The notes under the pieces were generated by a model. That model saw only the letters and a program-made list of their open reading frames with translations. It searched no databases and was not told the DNA's origin. From the NCBI GenBank assembly GCA_025403435.1, contig CM046333.1:36539521-36603520 (forward strand): 64,000 bases of DNA, written 5' to 3'. The stretch is from Artocarpus heterophyllus. Lineage: Eukaryota; Streptophyta; Magnoliopsida; Rosales; Moraceae. Positions 1 through 11,392 of this stretch are shown here, in pieces (the stretch's first letter is position 1; the number at the start of each line of letters is the position of its first letter). Both the position numbers and the translations under genes were made by a program.

Positions 1-1697
1 TGTAACTCATCGGTTTACCTCTCGTTTACTTAAACATCCCTTATTAAATCTTCCGTCTTACTGGCAATTTCATTACTTAATGTATTACGAAACATTTTTC
101 ATCTAAGAACATTATGCTAAATCGGAGTGTTTGACTCTGTTCTAGCCGTTTCCTTAATAATGACAATTTTACCCTTAACGGGTTTTTCGTCAACCTTGTA
201 ACCTTATAAAACCCATTCTCACATAAAACAGTGTAACAATCACTGATCATGCATTTCATAAATTTTTATGAAAGCATCTAAAACAATTTATTTTAAAACG
301 GTTCATACTATAGGCGAGATTCCTACTTACTTGGACTCCAAGTTAAGCAGGTCTAGTTGTACCTTGTTGTATCTGCAGTATGCGAAGCATCCTCTGTAGT
401 GCTCCTTGAGCGACCATGAATGGCTAAGAATGCTTCCTGGAGATCATACATTGCTAGAACTGTCATTCTAGACTCCGTCACTACTGTTTGAATCACCTCG
501 ATCCGCGTGTAGTTGGTATTGGATAATTTTTACCGGAGTGGAATTAGCTCGAACGGAGGTCACCAGCACGTTCAGAGCATCGAAACGAGTCAGGAGGCGG
601 TCTCAGATTGTCGATCGGAGATCTGGATTACAAAATCCCAAAGTCACCGTTGACCGGACGTTGACCGACTTTGACCGGCGTTGACCGGCTTCAATCGGGG
701 TCCGTTGGTAGCTGGGCTCGGGCCTACCCCATCTAAATAGTCCCTTCTGAGTCTAATGGCGAAGTCAATTTTGCCTAATTCTACCTCTAACATAGCAAGT
801 CAGAGCTCGACATTGATGGCAAAAATGGAGACTCCGATCATGGCTTTCCGACAATGAAAACCCTAAATTGGCTGAGGGCTTTTGCTACCCATCCTCCTAT
901 GAGCATTTCCCCTCATCCAATTTGAAGCAACGTGGCTGGGAAGGGTAAGGACGGAGGCTCCCGCGGCAGTTGACGGCAGCGTTGGCCATTTTCTGACGAA
1001 ACGGGCTCCTTCGGTGCAATTGATCGAGGGGTTTTATTCCCCTTAATCCTCTAAATCCATTGGGAGGGGCGGTGTGCGCCACCTCCTCCGGCAAGGCGGA
1101 GTTCTACCGTGGTGTGGCGGCGCACGGTGGTGGTAGGCGGTCGGAGCAATCCGGCCGTTGTTGAGCTGCCACCAAGGGTGGGTTTTGTTCCTCTCATCAC
1201 GGTGATCGTGTAGGAACAAGAATCATATCAATCGGACATCGGACGACAAAGAGATCTCGTCGAAAAGTTTGGGTTTCTCTGCCACTTTGGACGGCGCGTG
1301 TGGCTTCCTTCGGTGGCTTTTTGGGCGGCACGGCACCTCGTTGGACTCAGCTCGACAAGAACTTTCTATTGGCGCGTGAGGTGTCAAAAACAGAGGCCAA
1401 AATCTTGGACTGATTTTTGAGGAGAGAGAGAAAGTAGAGATAGAAAGAACCGATTTTTGTGTAATTTTTTTCTTTTTTTTTCTTTTCTTTTTGCACTTTT
1501 ATAAAAGAAATTTGTGGTCTACACAGTCCAATTCTGTACTGCATGACCTTAAACAATCCAATTCTTACATTATATTGCTCTAATACTGTATAATTTTCTG
1601 TATTATTATACAGTATTTTTCTTTAAACTGTACTTTTATATTAATATAATCCTTAACTTAATGCATTTTTAATGCATTAGAAATCTCGGGTGTTACA
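1..1697 (-). mobile_element. gypsy-type LTR or solo LTR, left end not defined
   Basis: Read on the minus strand, the segment begins at 1697 with TGTAACACCCGAGATTTC, the terminus common to many plant Ty3/gypsy LTRs. It is followed by an AT-rich stretch, a pyrimidine tract near 1465-1495 and a GC-rich core (about 590-1370). That core differs sharply from the AT-rich DNA to the right. Five copies of a short TTGACCG-type motif lie at about 645-690. No gag or pol is visible and no target duplication could be matched, so the other end is outside the window or decayed. It could be a solo LTR or the edge of a larger element. The small open frames inside it look like chance. Confidence 0.5.
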
Positions 1698-1727
1698 CTG
1701 GTAGGTCTTGCTACTTTAATTAGAGCA

Positions 1728-1834
1728 TGTTTAGCACATCATATTATATTGTATTGCATTACATTGTACTGTATTATATTATATTATATACAGAAAATGC
1801 AATGTAATACAATACAATATAGTGTGTCAAACAA
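1728..1834. mobile_element. 107-bp MITE with imperfect terminal inverted repeats
   Basis: The ends TGTTTAGCACA (1728-1738) and TGTGTCAAACA (1824-1834) are inverted copies with two mismatches. The pairing continues inward through a TATATTGTATTG(C/T)ATTACATTG(T/C) arm of about 23 bp on each side, so most of the unit folds on itself. There is no coding capacity. Its size and fold fit a non-autonomous DNA transposon. No clear target duplication was found, so the superfamily is not assigned. Confidence 0.55.
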
Positions 1835-1840
1835 GCTATT

Positions 1841-1926
1841 GGATTAACTTTTCAATATTTTAATCTATAAAATGCATGATTCAGAAGTTTTTACAGTCAT
1901 AGATCATGCTATTGAAAAGTTAATCT
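1841..1926. repeat. inverted repeat (hairpin)
   Basis: A 17-bp arm at 1841-1857 pairs with 1910-1926 with one mismatch. A second inner pair, GCATGAT with ATCATGC, lies within the loop. It sits next to the MITE at 1728-1834 and just upstream of the decayed copia element. It may be another small transposon remnant. Confidence 0.45.
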
Positions 1927-2289
1927 AACGATTAAAATGACAGAAATGGTAAGGAAACGAAAAAGTCAGTTAATAAGAAAATGCAAAATATGTGGCAATC
2001 ATCTTTTGAAGATCATGAGAATTATGGCAGAAATTCTAGTAAAAAAAAGTCACCCTAAGATTTCTATAGAATCCAATCAAATCAGAGCAATATCGTAGGA
2101 AATAATTTGATCTTTCCTTTTTTTTTCATAATCACTTGGTCTTATGTTTATTTGATTGATTTGTAAACCTGCATTCTTATTTTCGTATTAGTTGTGCTCC
2201 TTCTTCCTAAAGCACTTGTGAATATATACCTCAACATATCAATGAAAAGATCAACGAGCCTTTTAACTAAAAATACAGAAAACCTCTCA

Positions 2290-2302
2290 TGGTATCAAAG
2301 CC
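2290..2302 (+). other. primer-binding site of the decayed copia element
   Basis: TGGTATCAAAGCC differs at one base from TGGTATCAGAGCC, the site used by many plant copia elements (initiator-Met tRNA primer). The same site, in its standard form, appears in the intact element at 32545-32557. Confidence 0.75.
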
Positions 2303-4810
2303 GTAAAGTCGTGAGCCAACAACACTTAACCCGCAGCCTTAGACTTTGCCAACAACCAAAAAAGAGAAACGAGTTTGCCTTCCTCTGCCTCAACCAAGAA
2401 AGATGAATCTGAACTCACCTTTCAACAATTTCACTAGTGTTCAAGTCTGGTTTCAATCAGACTGAACCTCACTATCTATCTCTTCTGGCGCTCATAGGAC
2501 ATTTCGCTTGCAGCCTTGGTCTTCATCACCATATCTCAACAAGCGAAAAACCCGCAGAAACAATCAAAGACACCGATGAGAAAAAAAAATTCCCAATTCC
2601 ATGTACCACATTTGGGCTGTCAATGGTGGTCTTCTCACCTCATGGCTTCTAGGCATCATGAAAGAAGAAGTCATAAGCATGATCTATAAAGAAGACAACA
2701 CTGCTTTTGAAGTATGGTCAGCTCTTGACCAATAACTCCTTCCTCATATTGTTGAAAAGGAGGGAAATTTGAAAATCATGTGGATGGGAATCAAGAAAGG
2801 CTCTCGCTCTCTCAATGAATATCTGAGAGAATTCAAATTCATCTGTGACAACATTAGCTACAATCAAAAAGCCCGTTTCAGATTTGGACAAGGTTTTTCA
2901 GTTCGCTAGCGGGCTTGGAGGAATGTACATGTCTTTTTAGACTGTTATGCTCACCAAGCCTCCTTAACCCACCTTCGGTCAATTTGTCATTGCATTGCAA
3001 GGTCATGAGCAAACTCTTGTGGCCCAACAAAGTGAAGAAAAGATGCTCCTTGATCATTCTCAGGCTTTTCTTTCTCAAAGAATCCGAGGGCGTGGACGTC
3101 GTGGAGGAGAAGGCCGAGGTTAGTTCAATTCTCACGGCCGTGGATTCACTCCAGCAGGTCGTTTTGGTGCTTAGAATGGAGGCTACAATGCACAAAGTAA
3201 CTTAGGTGTAGGGGCAACAACACTTCTAATAGAGGAAACTGTCAAAAAACTAACAACAAATCCTGGGCAACCTCAACAACACAACAAAAACACTAACAGA
3301 GATGGTAACAAAACTGTTTGTCAAATCTGTAGAAAAGCTAATCATCTTGTTGTTGATTGCTGGTATAGGTTTGATTACTCTTACCAATCGGAAGAGCTTC
3401 TTCAGGCCCTCGCTGCTCTTAACATTGGGGATGATTCTTCTCTATATGCAGACATTGGTTCTACAACTCACATGATCAATGATGAAGGTTAACTCATCTT
3501 AAAAAAAACGTTATGCTGGACATGATAAGATATTTTTTGGTGATGGTACTGGATTATCTACCTCTCATATTGGTGATGCTTGTATCTCTACAAACAAAGG
3601 AAGTTTTAAGTTGAATGATGTTCTTATGGTACCTGATTTAACTAAAATTTTGCTTTCTGTCAGTAAATTTGCTTCGGATAATCACTGTACTTTCAAGTTT
3701 ACAAAATCTGATTTTGTGATTAAGGACCAAAGCAAGAGGGTAATCGCGAGGAGGCATAAGCAAGGCAAACTATATGCTCTTGACGGTGTTTTTTCATGAA
3801 GCTCTGAGGATAATAACTCCATCTATTTGGCATCAACGACTTGGACATCCCCATGCGAAGACAATTTCTTTGTTGAAAGGATAGAAAAGCTACTGATTTC
3901 GCTAATTAGTTAACTAAGCCAAGCATTTGTGTTAGTTTCCAAATGGGCAAAATTTGTAAGCTACCCTTCAATAGATCTAATAAAATCTGAGAGTTTCTAC
4001 TAATAAAATTCATTGTGACTTATGGGGCCCAGCTCCCATTGCCTCCAACCAATTTTTTTTGTTATTATGCGATGTTTGTGGACGATTTCTCTTGCTTTAC
4101 ATGGTTGTACCCTCTACGAAGAAAATCAGAACTTTTTGAATGCCTGATCAAATTTCAAATACTTGTTGAAAATCAATCAGGTCGAAAGATTAAAGTTTTC
4201 CAATGTGATGGAGGTGGTGAGTTTGGCTTAAAAGCTTTTTCAAAACACGCGTCAAATTGTGGCATTGCTTTGCAAATTTCATGTCCAGGAGCCCAGAACA
4301 AAACAGAGTGGCTGAGTGAAAGCATCGACACATTGTCGAAACTGGGTTAACTATGCTTTTTCATGCTAATATACCATTATCTTCATAGGTAGAAGCCTTT
4401 TTAAACATTGTCTATCTCATTAATAGACTTCCCTCTTCTCTTTTGCACAATGATACTCCTTATCGCAAGCTTTTTAAATGGCATCTAGATTATACTGGCT
4501 TACGAGTATTTTAATGTCAATGTCTACTCTCTCTTCGGTATCAAGCTGGCTCTAAGTTTACAAAGAAAACATTGCCTCTGCATTTTTGTCGGATACAGTC
4601 CTATACACAAAGGATATTGCTGCTTGGAACCAAGCACAAAACGTATCTATATCTCTAGCCATGTTGTCGTCAATGAGGAAGTCTTCCCATGTAAAATTAT
4701 CAAAACAAAACTGGCAGTTCCAACTTTTGATCTCGTCGAGTTTTCTTCGGCCGATGAGTGGTTCTCAAAGGCCTCAGCCCTCAATATTGTTCCAAGTCAT
4801 AATCCTTAAT
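2290..4810 (+). pseudogene. decayed Ty1/copia retrotransposon (PBS, gag, integrase; no RT)
   Basis: The sequence starts with a primer-binding site, TGGTATCAAAGCC at 2290-2302, complementary to initiator-Met tRNA with one change. It sits directly after a CA that would end a 5' LTR. Gag-like pieces follow in several frames. A zinc knuckle near 3318-3360 reads CQICRKANHLVVDC (CX2CX4HX4C). A protease-like motif reads YADIGSTTHM, where the family has DSG. A gag-pre-integrase RLGHPHAK piece is near 3838. Integrase-core pieces at 4015-4350 include VDDFSCFTWLYPLRRKSE and CDGGGEF. The C-terminal piece at 4586-4809 includes [18 protein letters not shown]. Stops and frameshifts interrupt every domain. 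Reverse transcriptase, RNase H and a 3' LTR are absent. This is an old, truncated copy, not a gene. Confidence 0.85.
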
Positions 4811-7100
4811 TTGTTATTCTTTAATAAAAAAGAAAAAAGCTTTTATAGCCACTTTTTCATAAACATAAACAGTTGCCTTCTCGTAAAAATGCTTATATAA
4901 ACCAAAAGCATTTTTTATAGATCCATTGCAAACATGTTTTTTAAAGCAAATGAGTCAAAAACAGCATTTTTAAGCTGTTCTACATAGTCTCAGTGTACAT
5001 AAATGTTTATGAGTGCCACAATTGAGGAAAAATAACTCACAAAAGTTTTGGCGATCACATATTCAAGAAAATTTGTCTTAATAAGAGTAGATTGTGGCGA
5101 AAAAAGTTTAACAAGATTCATTAGGAATATAAGATTAAAAAATGAAAAACCAAATAGATATAAGATTAAAAAATGAAAAACCAAATAGATCAAAATACAC
5201 ATTTCAATCAAAACATGTGTTTTTGGTTGAATATATGTACGAGAAAGAAAGTGTTAGCTTTTGTTTGGAATTTTAGTTGCAATTGACATTTTAAATTTAA
5301 AAACTGTAACATGTGAGAATTTTAATTTATATTTTAAAACATTTTTTTATATTGTTTTTGAAAGCTTTACACTGTTCACAGTTGTAACTGAAGTTTCAAA
5401 TACCTCTTTAGTATGTGTACACAAAGCAAGCAATTTTTTGAAAAAAAAAAAAGTTAGCAAAATCATATAGAAAATTTATTATGAAGTACTACAATAAAAT
5501 AACAGTTGGTCACTCAAAAAATATTTGAGTAGTGATATATGTAAGAGAACATTTTTAGCATGAATAACTCAGAAATAATTATATATAATAATAACTGAGA
5601 GTAAAAAAACGTATGCAAAAATTACATAGTATACTACACTCTTAAAAGTTATATTTATTCATACAATACTTAAAAAAATGACATATTATTATTCATTCTA
5701 TATTTTAAGTTGTGCTATAAATAAGTATACATATGTAGCATTTATAAAAAGTAAATTTTAAAATATAGTATTTATAAAAATCCTTCTATTCTAAAGAAAT
5801 ATATTAAAAAAAATAAAATTGTAAATAAAAATCCCACATTTGGAAGAAGTTTTAATTTAAAAAAATATATTTTGATATAGTAAAATACCAAAACAATAAA
5901 GAAGGAAAAGAAAAAATATAGTTTAAAGGTTTAAAAAGAGATGTATAAGTTTTATTTCAAAAGGATAAGTTTTTTTTTGGAGGGTGTAGAGTAAAAAAAA
6001 AACTAAAGTTGAATAAAAAAAAACCAAGGTGGAAGAATAAAAAAAACTAAGGTTGAAAAATAAAAAAGAGAGAGAGAGAACGGGCACGAGTCGCCATTTT
6101 GTGACACGGCATTTTTAAAAAGATAACAGAAGATATATAACGATTCACATTATAGCACTTCAATGGACCTTTTAATGGTTTTTATTACAAACTCAGTTAT
6201 AAATAATATAAAACTCTTACATATTATAATAATAATAATAATAAAATTACTACAGTATATAACTGTTATAATAAAAGTAGTTTTAATCAACAGTTTCTAC
6301 CATCTTTTTAAACACTTTATTAAGTGATCTAATGATTATAACTGCATTACGTTTCTTATTTTAAATTACCCGTTTATTTCCACAACTTGAATGGGTTGCC
6401 ATTAGGCTGGCCCCAACATCTTTTATCAACCCCCTCTGTGGTTAAGCTAAGCTCAGGTTCCAAAGTGAACGCGATGACATCTTTACTATCTTTTTTTTCT
6501 TTTATTTATTGGGAAGTTTTCATTGTGGGTGCAAGTAATATGTTTTGTTCTGTACGACTTGAGCTTGGGAAAAGGGTTACTTGCTTTTGGGACTTTGCAG
6601 TTGGAGCCTGAGCAGTAGATGGGCCCAGAATTCAATACCCATGGATTTGGGTCAGTGTGAGATACCACTTGTGTGGTATTGTTTTATTTTTTTTCATTTT
6701 TGTGAAAGGGGGTGGTATTGTTTTTCAAGTGTATCATTTTTACGAGAAAATTTAAAACATACCACTTATAATAAATATAAAGACATTATTATTCTTAAGT
6801 ATTTTAGCTTAGAGTTAAACAAATTTATGTTATCTAAGGGTGTGTTAGCCTTTTAGCTAAAATTAATGGTATAGACTAAAGGGAAGAAAAAAAGTAGTAG
6901 AATACAATAATGATAGTAAAAAAGTAAAATATTACCTAATTTATATGAATTTTGAGGAATGCCAAAAAAATCTCCAATTAGATGCCATATTGAAGTTTTG
7001 GATTTATGCTATAAAATTAAACTAGTCAAAAATCAACAAAACACAACTGCAAAAAATTGCAAAATTAATATAAATACATATAAAACTTGTGGAATGCAAC
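4811..7100. other. AT-rich intergenic DNA, no gene seen
   Basis: No gene model is supported. Contents include a 31-bp direct duplication (about 5127-5188) and MITE-like stretches near 5330-5400 and 6160-6310 with the motif of short CTGTAG / AGCTTTACACTG blocks. A slightly GC-richer segment (6390-6680) is not recognised. The open frames here are short and low-complexity. Confidence 0.6.
5127..5188. repeat. 31-bp tandem duplication, two copies
   Basis: Two adjacent, essentially identical 31-bp units, each containing AAAAAATGAAAAACCAAATA, at 5127-5157 and 5158-5188. They are probably a slippage product in AT-rich DNA. Confidence 0.85.
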
Positions 7101-7124
7101 TTAACATTCTCATTTAGCTAGTAT

Positions 7125-8035
7125 GATAGTCAAGGTACGTGTAGTATACGTATCAAGTTGTAATTGAAATTTTTATGGGGTAGACAATGAATAAAAATAA
7201 TGAATGTAAAAAAATTACTTCAAATATTTCAAAAAGAATAAGAGTTATTTTCACAAATGAAAAATATGTATTTGTTTTATTTTGATCTTCAACATTCACC
7301 TTTTTAGGTTTAATCGAGATTCATGAAACATTCAAGTGATTTTTTAATTAATAAATTGACATTTTTAGACAAAATATAATACATGTAAAGTATAGTAGGT
7401 TAGAGTTTTACAAATGATAAAAAAGTAAAAGAAATAAATAGATCAAAAATTACTTTAAAAAGAAAAAAATAGATTTGGAATGGTGACAATTTTTAATATT
7501 TAATTTTAAATATATATTTTTTATTTTTAGATTTTTTCCAAAACCGTTTTTTAATTATTATTTTATCTTTTAAGACCCTGAGATACCATTATTGTGATAG
7601 ATTCTATATGAAAATAATCAATTTATTATTTAAGGAGTAAAAACTATATATTTTCATTAGCCAAGTAAAATTTTGATTCAGTTCTTCATTCTAAAGAATC
7701 CAAAAACACGCGCACACAGACAAATTTGAGCATGAAAGAATTAAAAAATAATCGCAATAAAAGTTATAATTGATCACAAACAATTAAAGAATAATCTAAC
7801 AAGAAAGTGAGACTGGAGTTTTACAAATTCTATGAGAAAGAATAATAAATCTAAAATATAGAGAAAATGAAAGAGAAATAAAATAAAAAGGTAGAAGAAT
7901 GTTGACACTATGATAAACAAAATGAGTCAAAAATAAAGAAAAAAAGCAAAAAGGTAATTGATTAAAAAAGAAAGAAAAAGGTGAAAAGGTAAAGCCATTA
8001 AATAAAAACAATGGTTAAGCACCATAAAAAAAATC
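7125..8035. repeat. diverged ~0.9-kb duplication, copy A
   Basis: This copy matches copy B (8775-9700) in the same order and orientation. Shared blocks include AAGTTGTAAT(T/C)GAA(A/G)TTTTTAT, TTTTGATCTTCAACATTCAC versus TTTTGGTCATCAACATTCAC, and CCAAGTAAAATTTTGATTCAG versus a close relative. The 3' part is an A-rich AGAAAATGAAAG-type tract. There is no coding potential. The two copies may be LTRs of a very decayed small element, or a plain tandem duplication. Confidence 0.6.
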
Positions 8036-8774
8036 TTGTAGTCCTAATATATATTTTTTATTATTAGCTGTAACTTTTAACTTAAGTATAGAACGCTTCA
8101 CTGTACATTAAGAAAAAAAATAATGTTTTTGGTGTTTTTAATATTCGATTTGATTCATGTACTTAGTTTATAAATTATTAGAGTTTGAATTTTCTTTGTT
8201 TGTTCTTAAAAGTCGTTAGTGACTACGTTAATAAATTTTACCATTAATATAATAGAATTAGCTTTGAGTTTTAATAATGATATTTTTTAGCTCTAAATGA
8301 GTAAATAAGTAGGGTATAAAATAGCTATTCAGATAGGACACAAAAAGAAGGTAGGGTATAGAGATAAGAGAAGCAGAATTGCTATCCCTATTTATAATAT
8401 ATAATGGTAGAAAATAAAGTTTAAAAAGAAAGAAAAATCCTAGAGCACGAAAGTGGTAGAGTTTAAAAAAATATATATAAATGGTCTTAAAGGTACGAGA
8501 GGGTGCTCAATACATTGATTCAAACAAATTGATTTGAACCAAAAATAGTGTCAAGTTATTTTATGCTATAGTGTTTTAAACAAAAGTTTTGGTTCGAACT
8601 AATATGCCAAATATCCAAGTAGACAAATGGAACAAAAGGAAAAAAAAAAAAAAGGTAGAGCAAAAGAAAGAAAGAGGAAAAAATAATAAGAAAAAAACCC
8701 AAAGCATCGAAACGGTGCACTTTGGATGACTAAAAAAGAATAATAGATAGCGGTGTGTCTTAATCTTATTACTA

Positions 8775-9700
8775 GTTCAAGTACCTATAATACACCTATT
8801 AAGTTGTAATCGAAGTTTTTATAACATATATCATGAATAAAAGAAAATATTTATCTAAAGATTCAAAAAGAAAAAGTTGCACAAATAGCCTGTAAAGATA
8901 TACATTTATTTGATTTTGGTCATCAACATTCACTTTGTGAAATATACAATTTGTATCTAGTTAGTAAATTGATTATTTTTAGCACGAGTATACTGGATAG
9001 GGTTTCACAAAAAACAAAGTAATAAAAGAAACAAATAGAATAAAAGTATTCTTTAAAAAACAAAAAAAATGTGACACAAATTAATTTTTATTTCAAATAT
9101 ATACTTTTTAAGATTTTTTTTGAAGATTTTTTTATTACTTTATATTTTTTAAACTTCTTATAGCATATGTCATATTAGTTTTCATCTCAAAATAGATAGT
9201 TTATCAGTTACAAAGTTAAAATTGTATACTTTATTAACCAAATAAAATTTTGATTAGTTCTTCAATTCAGATAAAATAAAAAAATAATAAGGTGTGCCCA
9301 CATAAATTTGACCATGATAGGAACTAAGTGCAACATAAGTCATAATTAGTCACAAGCAGTAAGATTATTCTAGAGATAGTTGATATTAGAGATTTAAGAA
9401 GTTTATGAGAGAGATAAATAAAGTCGAAATGGAGAGAAAATTTAAAAATAACTAAAAGGAAAAAGATAGAAGAAAATTAGGGTAAGAAATTACAATAGAC
9501 AAAAAAGTAAGAAAGAGAGAAAAAAAAGTAAAACAACAAAAAAATGAAAGAGAAAAAAAAAGTAAAGCACCAAATGTAAAAGATAATGATAAACAAATAA
9601 AATTTAAAAGTAAAAATAAAATGTAGATTATGGTAAAACAAAAAATAAATAAAAAGTGGAAAAAATAAAGCCCCTAAGAAGAAAGAAATGGGAAAAAGAA
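8775..9700. repeat. diverged ~0.9-kb duplication, copy B
   Basis: This is the direct-orientation counterpart of 7125-8035, separated from it by about 740 bp. That spacer holds a MITE-like piece near 8520-8610. Similarity is clear but patchy, with many small indels in A-rich tracts. The A-rich tail continues to about 10000 without a gene. Confidence 0.6.
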
Positions 9701-10104
9701 AATATCAAAAAATTAAAAAAGAAAAAATAAATATTGTTTGTAAAAGACAATAATAAACAAATAGAGTTTTTTAAAAAAGTAAAGCACTAAAACGATGGAG
9801 TTAAAAAAAATTCAAATATGAGAATATGATAAACAAATGGATCACCACAAAATAAAAAAGATAAAAAAAAAAAAGATGAATAAAATGAAAGAAGAAAAAA
9901 AGATAGAGCACAAAAAAAAGCAAGTTTTTTTAGAATATAAAAATCCAAAAGAAAAGAACAAAAAACCAAAAAACCAAAAAACCAAAAAGGTATAAAAAGC
10001 CCAAAACAATTCATTTTGGACAATCAAAAAATGAACGGTAGAGGGGCATCCATTCTTTTATTATAATTGAGGATATCCTATATATTAATATTACTGAATT
10101 TATG

Positions 10105-10341
10105 CAGTGACATTAGTAATTTAGTAATGATATTCAATTTATAAGGTGTTTGACAATAATGGTTAGAATTAACTTTTACATTATATCATGTAAGAGCTTT
10201 ATACTATAGTAACTTTTTTTGATATTCAGTGACATTAGTAATTTAGTAATGATATTCAATTTATAAAGTGTTTGACAATAATGGTTAGAATTAACTTTTA
10301 CATTATATCATGTAAGAGCTTTATACTATAGTAACTTTTTT
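10105..10341. repeat. 122-bp tandem duplication inside a MITE-like element
   Basis: Unit 1 starts at 10105 and unit 2 at 10227 (period 122). They differ by about one base (AAGGTG versus AAAGTG). Each unit contains GTGTTTGACAATAATGG and CATGTAAGAGCTTTATACTA, the internal signature of the MITE-like family spread through this window. The near-identity says the duplication is much younger than the surrounding repeats. Confidence 0.85.
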
Positions 10342-11387
10342 TCTTTTTACTATAGCGTATTAGAGTTTTGTACTGTTTAGTAACTAAAAATTTGGTTCTA
10401 ACCATACTTACCAAATACCTTTATAAAATAGCTATTTTATAATTTGGGGGAGAAATCTATATATCTTGCCTATATATTATGGGATAATATAAAGAATTCA
10501 TAATCAATAATGTATCAAATACTCGAATTAAATCCCCAAAATAACAAAACAATACAGCCATTGTAATAAATGTCACTCAAATACTGCAAAACGTGAGAGG
10601 TTTACACTGTTAACTTATTGTTATTATTTTTTACATAATAACATGTAAGAGTTTTATACTAGCAATTAAAAGTTTTGGTTTGGACTTAAATAGCCAAATA
10701 CAATGTATATATTTTATAACTGTCAAAATAGCTTAGATATCTAAAAATAAATATCGAAATTAAATTATCCTCATTATAAACCAAACCAATAGTAAAATAA
10801 CCTTGGAAAAAATTTTGGAATGGCTTACAGCTGTACCTAATGGAGAGAGAAAGTAGGGGGGACCTAATTGAATTTCAAGGGAAAAAATGACTAAATTATT
10901 ATTGTTATATATATATATATATTGTTGAAAATAATTAAATTGAGTTGAGAGGCGGAGAATTTCACACTAGAAGAAGCCAAAGAGAGACCAACAATATGAC
11001 GGTGCTCCAAGACAACACGGGCTACCATGATTTATTTCTAGCTGTTGGTCCATGTTCATTTTTCTTGTTCCGCCTTCTCTCATGGTGGTTATATTCTTAT
11101 ACATTAGCTAATGTTGGGCCAAAAAAAAATGTGTTTTGCACATTCAATCCTAATCTTTATCTAATAGTATAAATGATTGAAAAAAGGGTTCAGACTGTTT
11201 AGTGACAAAAATAAAATATCAGAATCCGAGTACATCAATATTAATTCCCTTTAATAAAACATAATTTCTCATTGTGTTTAGATTGGTCATGTCTCAAGGT
11301 GGCTTATCTAAGGTGTGGTAGTGGCGAAAAATTCTTTTCATCTCCATTGGTTATAACCCCACTACTTACAAAACAGTGAGGGTGTTA
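10342..11387. other. AT-rich intergenic DNA with MITE remnants and a TA microsatellite
   Basis: A second MITE-like unit lies at about 10560-10710. A TA dinucleotide run is at about 10906-10923. The open frame at 10945-11172 has no recognisable domain and I do not support it as a gene. Confidence 0.5.
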
Positions 11388-11392
11388 GAAAA

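Noticed and set aside
9787..10027. Minus-strand hydrophobic frames rich in Phe and Leu
   Set aside because: They arise from A-rich plus-strand tracts and have no domain; translation of poly(A)-like DNA gives such frames by chance.
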